From Sisyra terminalis (taxonomy: Eukaryota > Arthropoda > Insecta > Neuroptera > Sisyridae), in assembly GCA_958496175.1 (NCBI GenBank), contig OY292276.1, forward strand, positions 37,468,449-37,532,448: a DNA stretch of 64,000 nt, written 5' to 3'. A program made the position numbers and the translations under genes. The notes under the pieces are model-generated. The model was not told the DNA's origin. It made no database searches and worked only from the letters and a program-made list of their open reading frames with translations. Each line of letters starts with the position of its first letter. The first letter of the stretch is position 1. Positions 1 through 13,999 of the stretch are shown here, piece after piece.

Positions 1-1381
1 CTTCTTGTGAATATGATACATTCAGTCTTTTGGTTATTGATGGTGGTTTTCCAATTATCAAAGAATTTAGATATTTTTGTCCTGCTTATTGTAGCCTATT
101 TAAAATGGCTGTTATTCTGTACGATTCCAAATAATATATAATTTTGCAACAGAGTACAAAAACAATATAACAATATTATTACAGCGAGAAAACAATAAGA
201 AAACTAATGATTTATTTCAATTTTATGTACACTTCCGAAGAAATTAGGATGATAAGAACTAACCATAAGAACTATTGATTTATATTTATATATTTGGTAA
301 AAAAATCTTAAATTCATTTGAGTTAATTTAAGAACAGACTCTTGGACCTTCTAAATTTTTGAACATTCTCATCTTTTCTCGCCTTTTTAAATGGAAAATT
401 TTAGAGGTTTCCGATCTTAATTCTGGTTGAAGTTATTAGTTTAATTTCAAATAATAAGCTTTCTCAAAACTATGCGTTTTTAGTATTTTTGTTGTTGGTA
501 AGATTTATTATAATTTTTTTTTTTTGGGATATTTAAATAAGAATTAATCAAATCAATAAACTTTCAGCTTTGGCCAAAAGCTTAGGCAAGGTTGGGTTCG
601 GCTAAAACTGACCTTTGATCGGACCCTATTTATGATTAATAAATGTATAATTCCTGAAACGACAGCATGATACATAATTAGAGTGCAATTAAAGTTGAGG
701 TCTTCTTCGAGAACTTTACTCGTTTAATCAATAACTTATTTTAATATATACGTCTGGTTAATAAACTTATACTAATTAGATGCAAGTACTTATTTTATTA
801 TCATTATATGAATTAAAAATAAAAATATATGACTTTGACTAGAATATATTGGTTTTTTAGTTTGTAAAAAAAATAAGGAAGCTAGGAAGTATCTAGACGA
901 TCCGGTTATCGGGATCATTGGACATGTTCTTCAAACGACTATGAAAAAATTAAATTTATTTTCGATTTTCCAATGGTCGTTATGATAACATGATTTAAAG
1001 AAAGGTTCTATTTCAAATCATTGTTGTTTTTGGTTTGAAAATTTCTTCAATAAATAAAACTCATAGGTAACTGCGAAGGAAAATTGTAATCGAATAATGT
1101 ACGTTACCAGGGTTACCGGTATCTTTGTACAACTAATAGAGGGGATTTGATAATAATTGATTTTAACATTTGAACATCACACCGCGCGGTGGTGGCGCTA
1201 TGTTCGCTAACAACACAAACACAACAACGCTGTTGTCTAATAAACAAACGTCATGTTTTGGCGTTGTGCTAATTTCTTTCGATAATTAGAATGATCATAT
1301 ACTAAGCATATCATACAATTTCTCATTGTATATTGTTGTTATTATTGTTAATATTTGCTAACTGTGATTAGGTGTACAAAA
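1..1381. other. 5' flank and probable promoter/5' UTR of ktub
   Basis: I see no coding frame in this stretch. Most of it is AT-rich. The exception is a short GC-richer patch around 1178-1260, which contains a perfect 10-bp palindrome (ACCGCGCGGT, 1181-1190) followed by a CAACA-rich stretch. That patch is the best candidate for the core promoter or 5' UTR of the tubby gene starting at 1382. I could not place a transcription start. A YAG at about 1374 (gattag) could be the acceptor of a 5' UTR intron, but this is unproven. Confidence 0.4.
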
Positions 1382-3659
1382 ATGGCTTCATTGGACATAC
1401 GGAATTCAAAATTAGAACAACAGGTAACCTTAATTGTAATTATTTATATTTCTCCTCATTAATTATTGACATTAAAAGAATACACGTCAGTTAAATATTG
1501 ATCCAAAAAAGTCTACACACTGCCATACATGAATAATTGCACCAATATTTTTTCTTATAGAGACAAATTATGGAGCAAAAAATGCGGCAGAAACGACAAA
1601 CGCCGATAATGGTACAAGCAACGGAAATTCGACCATCAAGTTTACGTGTCACTTCTGCTCATCGTGGACGGGAACTTCATGGTTTGTTTTTATATGCAAA
1701 TATAAATTAAAACTAGATTTATATTATATATAAGAAAATACCTAATATAAATGAAATACAATAGCAATAAGCTTATTAAAAGAATTAGTTTTCAGTTTAA
1801 GTTTTCAATATACCGAATTCTAAAAATGTAGTTTTTGCAAAGATATATTGGTCCTAATTTGTAATAATATCACTGACCTTCATAAAATTAGCATGAGAAT
1901 TAATATAAGGCTATTATATGTTAATTGATACTTTTGTGATACGTGAGAAAATTGTCAACGTAATACTAATAGCTATTGTCGATCCAGTGTTTCCCAACCT
2001 GAAATCAAAAAATCTCTAAGGAATTCACAAAAGTTTTGTTTTCCGAGTAATATAATTATGTACATTTTAAAGCTATGCGTAAATAACTATAAAATACATG
2101 AATACATATCATTATAATATGTATATGGGTCTGTAGCAAGTCCCAAGGCGTCCACTATCGATAAAGATTGAGAACCTTCGGAATAATTATTTTATATACC
2201 TTTAATCTAATTATTTGAAAATAATCTAGGTATGTTCTAACATATTTTATATTGCAGCATATGATGGCCCGTTACAATACATGATGTCGCCGGAAAATCC
2301 TGACCAAGTCATTTCCATGCTTACATCACCAACAGCCGAACAAAGTAAGAATTCAACATTGGAATCTTGAATTTTGTTATAAAATGCATTTTAGATTTTT
2401 TATGCACTTTTAAACTAAAGATTAGCTTCATTTCACACTAAAAGTGTCCAGATCAGTCTAGTCTTGTATTGACCTGATTGATCTGGACGTTTTTGGTATG
2501 AAATGGGCTTAGGTTCATTAATCAAACTTTTTTACTTTCATTGGCTGAAAATAATTATAAATTATTTAAGCTTGAATTACGTTTGGGGGTTGATTAATAT
2601 TTTAATACAATACAGATTTAGATGTAGATGTAGAAGAAATGACTCTACCCTCGCATGATTTGCATGATATTGAAGACGAAGAATCAACACCAATTCCGCT
2701 CACACCAGACAATTGTCTAAATACATCCATTATGCCTGTCAATGATCAATCTGCATTTATCAATGCTCAACCACAAACGGTAAATATTATAAGCAAATTA
2801 TTAACGTATCATTGATAAAAAATGTTAAAAATAACTTAATTTATATATTTATTGATAGAGTTCAGAAATTGAAGGCGATGTTGAAGGAAATATTGACCGT
2901 TTTGTTTTGGAACCAGCGAACCAAAAAGTGCTTTACAAATGCAGAATCACAAGAGATAGGAAAGGAATGGATCGAGGTTTATATCCCACCTATTTTCTAC
3001 ATTTGGAACGTGATTATGGGAAAAAAGTGTTTCTACTTGCTGGAAGAAAGCGAAAAAAAAGTGCAACTAGTAATTACTTAATATCGACTGATCCAACAGA
3101 TCTTTCAAGAGGGGGTGATTCTTTTGTGGGCAAATTACGATCGAATTTATTAGGCACTCATTTTACAATTTACGATAATGGAGTAGCACCTAAACGTAAT
3201 GATGGACGTGGAGATGGTCCGAGTCCCCGACAAGAATTGGCAGCTGTAATTTATGATACGAATGTTTTGGGATTTAAAGGCCCTAGAAAAATGACAGTTA
3301 TTCTACCGGGTATGACCCAAGATTTTCAGAGAGTTGAAATTTGTCCACAAGATGAAAGTGAGAGTTTGATTGAAAGTTGGAAGAGTAAAAACATGGATAA
3401 GTTAATTGAACTGCATAATAAAACACCAGTTTGGAATGAGGAAACTCAAAGTTATGTTTTGAATTTTCACGGTCGTGTCACCCAGGCTTCTGTGAAAAAT
3501 TTTCAAATTGTTCACGACAGCGATATGGATTACGTTGTAATGCAGTTTGGACGAGTTGCTGAAGATGTGTTCACGATGGATTATCGATATCCCATGTGTG
3601 CACTGCAAGCCTTTGCAATTGCCTTGAGTAGTTTTGATAGTAAATTAGCTTGTGAGTGA
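1382..3659 (+). CDS. ktub: King tubby (Tubby/TULP family), 5 coding exons
   Basis: Exons by my splicing: 1382-1423, 1561-1681, 2258-2344, 2616-2779 and 2859-3659. All have GT-AG borders and matching phases, giving 404 residues. The N-terminus holds a basic stretch with MRQKRQTP and then [19 protein letters not shown], both typical of animal tubby proteins. Residues about 60-140 are acidic and low complexity. The Tubby domain runs from about residue 150 to the end. It shows [69 protein letters not shown], the HNKTPVWN and [15 protein letters not shown] blocks, and the hallmark end [15 protein letters not shown]. Family knowledge: Tubby domains bind phosphoinositides, and insect ktub acts in ciliary and rhabdomeric membrane trafficking. 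The start is the first in-frame ATG (context caaaaATG) upstream of the conserved N-terminus. The whole domain lies in the last exon. The gene appears intact. Confidence 0.97.
1985..2180. repeat. Decayed hAT-type MITE in ktub intron 2
   Basis: The left end reads CAGTGTTTCCCAACCTG. The right end, read in reverse complement, is close to it (about 12 of 19 positions match) and contains GGTTCTCAATC. CAGTGxTTCTCAACCT-type ends are common for non-autonomous hAT elements. No clear 8-bp target duplication remains, so this is an old copy. Confidence 0.4.
2425..2509. repeat. Short foldback element in ktub intron 3
   Basis: Two arms of about 31 bp (2425-2455 and 2479-2509) are imperfect reverse complements around a 23-bp spacer. 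The cores GTCCAGATCA and TGATCTGGAC match exactly, as do the outer CATTTCA/TGAAATG blocks. The size and intronic position suggest a tiny MITE or foldback copy. The hairpin is far from both splice sites. Confidence 0.55.
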
Positions 3660-5305
3660 CAATGCGATATTATAATGTGCCTAATACGACAAATACGTAT
3701 TATACTTGTAGTTAGTTTTTATTAAAAAGAAATAATGAGTATTATTTACATATAAGTTACAAATTAGTTTTAATGAAGATTGAAATAAGTGCGACAATGA
3801 GTTTGATTTTTTTGGAAAAAATACTCGCGTATTTCAGTATTACTGTACCACATTTTTGCAATATTTAAGGCACTTTTATGACAAAAAAGTAAATTTATGT
3901 GTGTTCACAGCTAAATAGTTACTTAAAGTTGCGTCTCGATTTTGAAGATGAGTGCCATCATATTACTGAATGTTGCCAAGTTTTAAACGTAAATAAATCG
4001 AAATGCAGCTTTAAAGATTTTCCATATACTTTTTAAGACATCGATATATTTATTTGAAAAGACGAGCGAAATGTCTCACAACCAAATACGAAAATCACCA
4101 ACAAATTATTTTTTAAGATTGTAATAGTTACAATTAATGTTATAAATATATGTAGTTTTGGATGTCGCGCGATGTACGTTGTTAATTTTCAATTGTATTT
4201 TACACATTTGCTATACATTTATTACTTGATTAATGTACAATATAAATACGAATATTTTTTATTTAGATTTACATTGATATTGCAGGTTGCAGATTTATAT
4301 AATTCTAGTCATTTTTAGAATGGAATTTGTACTTAAGTGCATTTAAATCGTATTAAGAAAACAGAATATGAATCACATTCTGTTAAATCACAATTCATTT
4401 TCAAATAAAATTGTTAAATTTTTTAAAATGTTCTTAATTTTGAAAAAATCAGTTGTTTCTAGTTATAAACTAGATAACTTGTTTTTAAAAATTTTGCTTC
4501 TTAAAATTACAGACTATGCATGTGCTTATTCTTTTACTGTTGTCTGTTCTATTAAAAATCTTCCAGGCTGTTGTGAAATGAGTTCATTACAAATATTTTG
4601 AATATTCTAAGCCAAGTAAGTATTATGAAAATCTTAATATTTATTGAAATTTATTAGTGACTGAAGTTAAAGCATGTGGGGGTAGAAAAAGCTTTACAAT
4701 TGGACAGATTTGAGCAAATTTGAGAAGGGATTACTGGTGGTTCAAGGATTAAAAAACTATGAGACATCGAATGTATCAGGTGGCATTTGCTTTTTAGAAG
4801 GGTTTGAAAGTTGAGGATGTGAAATAGTTTGTATTAACGTTTCTTGGTGCTATTTGACCTTCATAAGTCCTGAAATTGGTTCTGAACGATAAATTTTAAT
4901 GCTTTATATTTGTTTCGGTATCCTCGGTATTTCTTTTTCTTCAATGGTATGTTTTTTGACAAATTATGTTAACTCGTAAACCATAGGTTTGGTTGAAAAA
5001 TGAAACTAACAAAAATAGTCTTTCATTAAGCTGGAGGTACAAAATCCTTATGTTGTAACATAAATTGCAACAAATGATCATTTGAAGGATTTTTTCATAG
5101 TTTATACCTAATATTAGAAAAATGGTGAGAAAAATTGATTTTATATGAGATATTTGTTTTTTTTCGGAGTTTACGAAAGGCTTATGCGTAGGATATTGGA
5201 ATGGGAAAGAACCCGAGGGCATTGCAAAATTTTCAAGTAACAAAATGTTTTCGTTCGAAATTAATTTCCATTGCGCTGTAAAATAGCGACATGGTAGATC
5301 TATGT
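3660..5305 (+). other. ktub 3' UTR with candidate poly(A) signals, then intergenic DNA
   Basis: After the ktub stop the sequence is AT-rich and non-coding. Candidate AATAAA signals lie at 3992-3997 and 4404-4409, so a 3' UTR of about 0.35-0.75 kb is plausible. Open frames of 70-135 codons in this stretch look like random AT-rich translations. From about 4620 to 5305 I see nothing. Confidence 0.4.
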
Positions 5306-5564
5306 CAGGGGTGGCGGAACCGCGGCCTGCGGGCCCTGCGAGGACCACCTTGACTATTTTTTCGATCCGCGAGATACATCACACTTTTTCAAAATATATT
5401 TATTTTATAAAGGCCAAAGTGGTGAAAACCAATGTTATATTAAAAATGTTTACTGCGTATCTAAATCTGATAAGGGGATTTATATTTTAATGTGACCCGT
5501 AGAGTTGCGTAGAGTTATGCATTTCCAAAGGGGTCCATAATATCATTTTGGTTGGCCACCCCTG
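5306..5564. mobile_element. hAT-type MITE, 259 bp, with terminal inverted repeats and 8-bp TSD
   Basis: The left terminus is CAGGGGTGGCGGAACC and the right terminus, reverse-complemented, is CAGGGGTGGCCAACC. The flanking 8-mers are ATCTATGT (left) and ATCTATAC (right), which match at six of eight positions as expected for a worn hAT target duplication. The interior is GC-rich next to the left end and AT-rich elsewhere. There is no transposase, so this is a non-autonomous copy. Confidence 0.75.
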
Positions 5565-8500
5565 ATCTATACAGACTTATTCGCTTTCGCAGGTTTCAAC
5601 CTTGTCTGAAAGACATTTGAATTATTTTGATTTCTCGTCGGTTTCAGTGTCTTATTAGAAAAACCCAGTGGGTAGAGGAGAATTGTTACTACTAATATTT
5701 ATTTTTCCTTATTAATTTTTTTGACTTGAAAACTTTCTTTATGATCTTTGACCCCTCGATGATCAACCGGATTAAACAAAAATTCAATTTTGCTAATAGT
5801 TTATTTAAAACAATTGTCGAACTTTTAGTTTGTTCAATATACAAAAAAGGTTCACAATCAAATCTTTAAACACTACGATTTACATTAAAATATATTGTGT
5901 TTATAATGGATAGTGTAACTGGTGTAACTAATCTTGTCATATTAGTGTATACTTTCGCGGTGTTTATACTTTATTAATATCATATTTAGTTTTCAATAAC
6001 TCACAGTTAGGTACGTTGTAACTTGTAAGTATCTTATTTACTTTAAATCAAATATAACGTAGGAAGCTACATAAAAATATTATATTCGGGAAGAGATTAC
6101 GATATATATGGTATAAAACAGTAGATATACACTGTGATATACAAACAAGTAGTCGATATAGTTATAGTTCAAAAGAAAAAACTGAAGCTATTTTTCATTG
6201 TTTAACTTAAAGGTATTAAGTTTACAGTATGTAAATTTTAAATTTTATATTGATTTTTGTCTCCACTTTGTATTGTTATAAGCTAAACTATTTATATTTT
6301 AAAAATAAATAATAACATTTTGGAAATTGGATTTTGAAATTGGCATTTGGAATAGTTACTATCGCTATTCTGTCCTGCCTCATGTCTTATCTAAAAAGTA
6401 AACTAAATGCTGTCATTAATTCGAAAATTTTGTTGTGTAGATTATACCGAATATTCCAGAATATATATAGAATTACTTATGTAATTGTTGGTAGGTGTAC
6501 ATTATTTGTACCCGCAAGTAGAGAAAGGGAGGCTTTAAATTGTTTTCACAAAAATCATATCTTCAAAAATTTTTGTCTGCCTTAAATAATAATTAACAGT
6601 ATTTCACTAAAATCCTTAAAGAAATGAGGTTTTTTAAAAACGTTAAGTAATTACTCACTTCTATAGCTCTTATATCGCACATTTATGTCTATCTTTTGAA
6701 AAATTATGTTATTATTTTGAAAAATGATAAATTAAAAACGTGGTAATTAATACTTCAAAAATAATTTGACTGTAAAAAGAAGAATAAAAAGCTATACACT
6801 ACCTACATGTTTTGAATTGTAAATTTTTTAATTTGGTTACCCGTCGGTTTTGGAAATACAGGTTTGGTTAGTTTGAATTATTTGCTTTTTACCAAAATTC
6901 TTCTTTTAAAGTTGTTTAAAGGAAGTACAATTTTTAAGCGATATTCATTGATCCATGGTAAATAAAACTTACTTGATCCAGTGACTAAATATTCTAAAGT
7001 TTTAAACTTGACTCGTAAATCTGCACAAAACATATGATTCAGTTTTTTTTTTTTAAATTTAACTTGGTAAACGTTAACATGAAAATCACTTTAAAAATGT
7101 ACTGTGATTATATTTTTGGATGTGTGACGACACGTCGTAATATCCAATATAATACTAATCTTCTTTTCGTCAACGATTTCCTCTAATATAACGTGACAAA
7201 TTAAAACTCTAAAATGAAGCCAACACGCGATTCATTTTTCGTTTTGATATTGAAAACATTTTTTAAACTATGATGGTTATTAATAGTTTTGTTAAAAATG
7301 GTTCATTGGAGAAAGGATGTGATTTTAGTTGAGAGTCTCGTTGAAATTTTTGATTGACAATCAAAACTAGATAGGATGGAATTAGAGTGATCTTTTGACT
7401 AATTTTAGCAAGGAGATATTTTAGTTGGAATAAAATTAATAAAATTGTTATGATAAGTACATATATAAAACCATTTTTTTTTGTACGCTAAGTGATTTGG
7501 AACGTATGTGTTTGCACTTGTGAGGACCTAAATTCAGCATCATCCGTGCTGCAAAAGTTATAACAGAATCGTCAAGCTTAAAGAAGGTAGTTTAAATGGT
7601 ATTAGTAGTGCAGAAATGGTAATGACTAGCTGAATTATGGAATAATAAAAGCTATCTCGGATAGTAAAAAAGTAGTCATACTGGAAGATCTTTGAGATCA
7701 ATTGTACTAAAAAACGTTTAGCAATTAATGCAATTTGATAATCAAAATAAGTTCTGGATTTTTGAAAAAATTGGGAAACTTACCTTATTTCAAATTCGCG
7801 GAGCAAATTACAGGAATTGAGTAACGGAAAATATTCCCCTAGTTTGGTTAATTATTTTATTTTCTGAAAACCGTCTTTGGGATTTGGATGTGTTTATAGC
7901 GTTTATAGTAAAATATAAAGGATATAAAGGTTCGTGTTTGGGGTTGTTTCTTAGACAATGCATTTGGTTGCCTCTAGTTGTTTCCAGCGACTTGAATTCT
8001 CGAAGACTTATTAATTCAGAGGAAAAGAGGTTTGGTTTCAAGAGGATTATTAAATCCTGCAAGGAGTCAACGGAATCAATGAACTTAGAGGCGGTTGCAT
8101 ACGTTATAGACTCTGCATTGAATAAAAGAGGCAAAACAACATAAAAATGAGGATTTTTGAAGTCTAAAAAAAGGCGAAGAAAAAAAAAGAAGTCTTTAAA
8201 GAAAAAAAGGGAAAATTTAAAACCACTTGCCATGACTTTTCGTCGTGTATAAGAGTTATATGTGGAATAGACTAAAAACATTTAAATTTGAATAAGGTGT
8301 TCGAAAAAAATCAATCAATTTAAGTTAATATAGATGATTATACAACTTATGGAGTAAATCTCTTCAAAAATTAGTTTTTTATTTTTTTTTTGATTCAAAT
8401 AATTGTTTAATTTAGGTGTAGAAAAAATGAGGACTGTTTTTGTTGAGGAAACAGCACGAATACTTTCAATGATAGTTATACATTACAGATCAACCGGAAT

Positions 8501-11500
8501 AAAATATGTTGAAATAGTTTGAGTAAATCAATAATGTTTTAATTATAATATCCATAAGTATATATTTGCTTGTAAACACAATTTCGACAGGTAATTGAAT
8601 GCTTTTTTGTCATAGGAATAAATTAATCTGTTAATGTCTATTTTTCCATAGGGAATTATAAAAAAGGGAATCGATAACATCCTCTATGAGCCTTGATCTA
8701 TATATTACGATTGGTTTGTTTTAATCACTAGTTATTGTAAATTAAAATTTTTCCTGTTAACTAACATTAATATAGATAGGTTTAGGTTTGAATTTTTTTC
8801 ATAAAGTTTAAGGAATAGTTTTAAACACATAAATAATAAGCAGTTAAAAGTTTCGTATGTCCATTACAGGTTTCCTATTACTTACGAAAAATTTTATTTT
8901 TAGAATTATAAATAAAATGAAAATATTTATTGCAGAGTTATAATAGCATTTTAACTTTTTCAGGACAAATGATGAACCAAATTATGAACTTCTCAAATTC
9001 TTAACGCTTTTTGTACTTTCTTTATACTTTGTACCTTTTGTACCTTCTTTATACCTTGAAGATGATGATAAATTATTGATTTTTTCTACTACGAGTACTA
9101 ATCTAAAAATCTACTACAACTGTCTTTTTTGCTATTCTCTTACTATTCTTACTTTTATAATAGCTCATTCATAATAATTTATTTTTATTTTTTAGTGGTT
9201 AAACTGTCGTTTTGTAACTATTGACATCTTCAGCGATTCCGGAATGTTTAAATCCAATAAGCGACAAGTACTGCTCGTCATAAAGTTTGAACTTAACACT
9301 ACTCAGCACCTACCGGCTTTAAGTAAACGCTTTAATCACTTGTTAACTAGTACCTTGAAAGTAAGTTCGTTTATTTATGAATACTAAATAAAGAAGTAAT
9401 TAATATTTTTAATATCTATACATCACTTGCTACCTATGTTACGTTATGTCCAGTACCATCCAGTACACATGAAAATATTCGTCTAACATTTAAAATGTAA
9501 AAAATATAATTATGAAATATATCAAATTATAAAGATCAATACCATTTTTTTCAATGCTTTTTTTTAATAATTGAGTTGAGTTTTAGAATTTCCAGCAATG
9601 AAAGTATTGGTGATGTTAACCTTTTTACGATGAATATAATTACAGATTATCGTTATTAAAAGATGGTCAAACATTTTTGCATTTCTAAAACCGTAGCTAA
9701 CTATTTCAAATAAATAACGAAAAAACGACAAGGAGGTGGAAGAAATCAAAAATATTTCAAGGAGGATGATTACAGATTAACGTTAGGTATTTTTGATTAA
9801 ATTTTGAATACGAAAAATTTGCATAAATTTGGTATATCAGGACTGGGTGACCTTCGTGAGTTTATTGTAGCCAAATTTATAGGCAAAATTTACCTCGCGA
9901 TAACTAACGCGGACTTCAAAAATAAAAAATATATTTTTAAATAAAAAAAAGACATAGATGTTTTAATATATTGTCGGTATAAACTAATTTGACTAATTTT
10001 CTCAAACAAAACGATAGAAAGACGAAATCAATGGTCTGAGGCGAGAAAACAATTCTTTGCATATCTTTTTTTCTTTCTCTTATTTCAGAACCTTGGATTA
10101 TTTTCACGTCTGCCAATTCCATTATGCATTTTGTTAGAAAAATCTTAATTATTTTTCTTTGTTCAAAAACTCATCTGTTGGGGGTGTAAATAAAAAAAAA
10201 TAATTAACTCATTTGTTAATTAACATAATCATACACATATCATTTCTTCATGTACTTTCGTAATAAGTTCTTCTTTTATTCGCCTGAGAAAATTTTATTT
10301 TCCAAAATTTATATAACATACAGCTATAGATTTTGAATTATTTTGTCATCTTATTCGAATACCAATAATTCAATAACATGCTTTTTTATTTATTTTTTCT
10401 TTTTCTTGGATTCTTTCCAAATATTAACTTGGACGTTTCGCTTTTTAAATAAACGACCTCAAGATTTATATCTTCTACTCAAATAGAACTTAACACGGAA
10501 ACTGGAAAATGCCCCGAGCTTTTTTAAAATACAGTGAAGAAAATTAATTTTTTTGACTATCATGAAAAGTAATTTTTAAATGATTGACGTGTAAAATAAT
10601 TTTGGGTTTGAGATTTAGGTTTCAAGAATAAAATATTTTAGGAACTATGATTTTAAAAGTTGATGTAAAATTAGTTTCATACTTACATATTTAATTTTGA
10701 AAACCTTATGAAGTTGAAAGCTAGGGAAACTTTTGATAATTTTAAGTGTTTTGTTACGTTTGATCTATTTTAAAAGGCAGTAAATGTTTAAATGAATGTT
10801 ACATTTTCGTAATGGAACATTATGGTAGACAAGTTGTAAATTTATAGAAATATAAAAACAGTAATTTTTAGAGGTAATAGTAACTCATTTCATTTCTCAT
10901 GTTCTAAGTTATAATACTGAAATATCATCGCCTAACATTTAAAAGCTTTTCATTTTTTTTAAAATAATTACATTAATTTGATATTTATATATAGTAAACA
11001 CTTATTTATCCCAATCTATTCAGTATTTATTGTGGATGGTTTTTGTCTAACATAATTTTGATAATATTAACTGCTATTAACTACATGAATATTCATAGTA
11101 GTAGTTTTATTTCATTTTAATTAAAAGTTTTCTAATCTACAGTAATGGTACCAATAAAATGTTTGGTTAAATTTTATAATCCTTATTAACACCCCCGTCC
11201 TGTGAAGCTTTTAAATCAAATGATACATCCGTTTCACAGTTATTGCTTTCTTATAAGTTCGAGTTAATTTACAAACACTTTTGCAATCGACAATATCAAA
11301 ATCCATCAAGTGCTCTTTATTTAATCAAAGTTTTGTATTTCAATCCTAAAATTTCTCGAAAAAATTTTAATTTATGATCTGAAAATAAATAGAAAAGTTT
11401 GAGGAAAAACGCGCAAATGTAGTAGGTTGAATTTAATCTATATTTTTATTTTAAATATGAATAACTAAAATAAATAAATTATACTTTTGTTGATATTTGT

Positions 11501-13880
11501 GAGTTTTCCAACGGCATTATTCGGGGTCAAAAAGCCAACAAGCTTACTTTATAGTTTGTAAAAAGTACAAACCAAAAATCGTTTATGTTTGATTTTTCTT
11601 TAAATTTCCAGAAAAATTTTACATTTTCATATAAGTCAAAAGCATAAATAACTTTAATTGTTTTTGTGACAATAACTTGAAAGTTTTGGGAATTTTGCTT
11701 ATGCTATTTTTGAACAATGAATGTATAGGACACAATTAAAATGATCAAAATAAAGCCGATTAATTGAAATTTAAGATTAGTTTTCCAGACTTTATTTTCG
11801 AGAATAAATATGTAATAGAACTTGTTGCAATTAGATCAATTAGATCAGGAGTCATTAAACTTTTGAATTTTTCGAACCCTACATAATTTTTGAAATTCTT
11901 CATCGATCCTAATAAAAGTAATTTTCTGTTAATAAATTGAAAATATCAATATCTATTTACACGTTAATTTTGTGATATTAAACATTTATTATTGGCAGTA
12001 CATAAATTATTTTTTCACTCAAATATATTGAATTTAATAATTTTAATAACTTTTTTTGGTAAAGGAACTGACATTAAGTTCATTATAAAACCATTCTAAA
12101 TTTTTACATAAGCGGTTTGGTATGTGTTATTTGCATATATAAAAAACTGTTTTTCCATTTTTTTTTTTGAACCTCAATCGACTCCTCAATAGTGTTAAAT
12201 CAACCCTAAGAGGTCAATATCGAATACTTGGTGATCCATGAATTAAATGCTTAATAAATGCAGCGCGGGCGAAATTTTAAGACCCACCGAACAAAACTGT
12301 TGAGTATTTTATTTTCCTGTTTTATTTTCTTTATTTTGATGTAATGTAATATATTTTCTTACTCATTAATACTTTGTTACAATTAAAAAATTAAATGATC
12401 ACTACTGGATTCATATAACCGTAAATATTGTAAGAGCCGTAGGTGGAAAATGCCGAGCTCCATGTTAAAAAGAGGTAGCAATTGAATTAACAATGAGCGC
12501 TAACTAACCAAAAGTACCCGTTAAAGTATAAATACATCTTAAAATCAATTCTCTATCTAGTTAGCGTTAGTTGAAGTATAAATCGTATAAGCATTTCTCG
12601 TTTCTATTTTTTTAAATTTGGTGTCGTTACAGAAATGATACGAAGATTTACAAGGTTGATGCATATGAATTGTTGGATTTTTAAGTGAATATATAAAACT
12701 ATATATCTTTTTTCAAAAGATGTGAATTTAATCAAAATATGTGCTGCGTTGGTTTTCTGTACACTTTTTCTAATGAGATTTTTATTTATCAAACAATCGT
12801 TTTTCTTCTCGATTATTCTAGAGCATATAAGACCTATTTGGGAAGAACCCTTCATCGATTATAAGCACAATTACTGGTATCAAAAAGGAGTCATAAGTTA
12901 GTCATTATTATGGCAACAATCGAAGTAATTTCAAAAAGTGATTTACGAAGTGATTACTTTAAGTACGACTCCTAAAAATTTCATTTTTTAATAAATTTTA
13001 GTAAATAAAGTGTTTTTTTCTAAGAAGTAAAGAACCCTTAACACAAATCTCAATTGAAGTTTATGGAAATCTTGTCACAATATTTATATTTTGTTGTGGG
13101 TTACACAGCTTGATACTTTAAATAAGAGTAAAATTTTTAATTAAAGATGACTGATTGTTCTATATAAAAAGTATATAGATACATAAACTTCAAAATATTT
13201 ACACACAATTTTGAATCTTAATTAATAGATACGCAAACCATAAAATATTTACCTATATAATCTATGAAAGAAAATAAATGTTACATAAAAAGTTGTTATC
13301 CGGAAGCCACAACTATACGATTATTGTAATAAGCTCCCATTATAAATCAAATTAAGAATGCGTATTAATTCAATTTCCCATTTAATTTATATAAAAATCT
13401 TCTCATTAGTACGCAACATTTTTGCTAAGATTTCAATCATCTCTCATTCCCATAATAGTCTAATTTAGATTATTTCACAATTCAATTTCTCTGCTCATAC
13501 CTTTTAAAAATTCTCAAATCGAAAAGTATTTTAAAATAATTGTATGAGGTTTTGATATGAAATTCTCTGTTACTATTACTTACCTTGATTTTATACCTTC
13601 TAACTAAATATCCACTACTAGGATATGTTATAGAGATACGTATGGGTAAGTACCATTAATATGAAATGATTTTCATGAAGTTTTGTATAAAAAAGGCTAA
13701 ATTTTGTTATGATCTAAGTACATTATTTATTTTTGTATTGGATAAAGTAGGCAGTTTATCCTGTTTTAAGGGATGTAGGTACCTGATTTTTGCAACTCGG
13801 GATTTTTATTGCTAAATCATCAAATTTAGTAAAATGGCTATGATTTTGAAAGTCGTGAAAGAGATTTTTACTTTAGCGAT
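5565..13880. other. Intergenic AT-rich DNA, no gene supported
   Basis: This 8.3-kb stretch between ktub and the promoter of the ZP gene has no frame with recognisable protein character and no plausible exon chain. The longest open frames are near 7808-8281 (- strand) and 7884-8144 (+ strand). They overlap each other and look compositionally random. A weak hAT-like end occurs near 11848. I see no RNA gene. Confidence 0.5.
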
Positions 13881-13889
13881 CTCCGATTG

Positions 13890-13999
13890 TTAAGATCGCC
13901 AAATGAACCATCCGACACAGGGCCGCATCTCATCCCACTAGCGGCAATGAAGATGGCTCCGGTATAAATACTTTCTCTGCACATTTGATTTGACACATT
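13890..13999 (+). promoter_or_regulatory. Candidate TATA-type core promoter of the ZP-domain gene
   Basis: A locally GC-richer patch (about 13895-13960) is followed by TATAAATA at 13963-13970, the best TATA box upstream of the signal-peptide exon. A start of transcription about 25-30 bp downstream (near 13993-14000) would give a 5' UTR exon ending at the GT donor at 14146. This is inferred from sequence only. Confidence 0.5.

Noticed and set aside
4941..5348. 135-codon minus-strand frame
   Set aside because: It starts inside the GC-rich end of the hAT-type MITE and runs into AT-rich sequence; the composition looks random.
7808..8281. 157-codon minus-strand frame
   Set aside because: It is Phe/Leu/Ser-rich with a homopolymer-driven stretch, overlaps an 86-codon frame on the other strand, and has no recognisable motif.
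11848..11900. hAT-like word (CAGGAGTCATTAAACTTTTG)
   Set aside because: No partner end or target duplication found; too weak alone.
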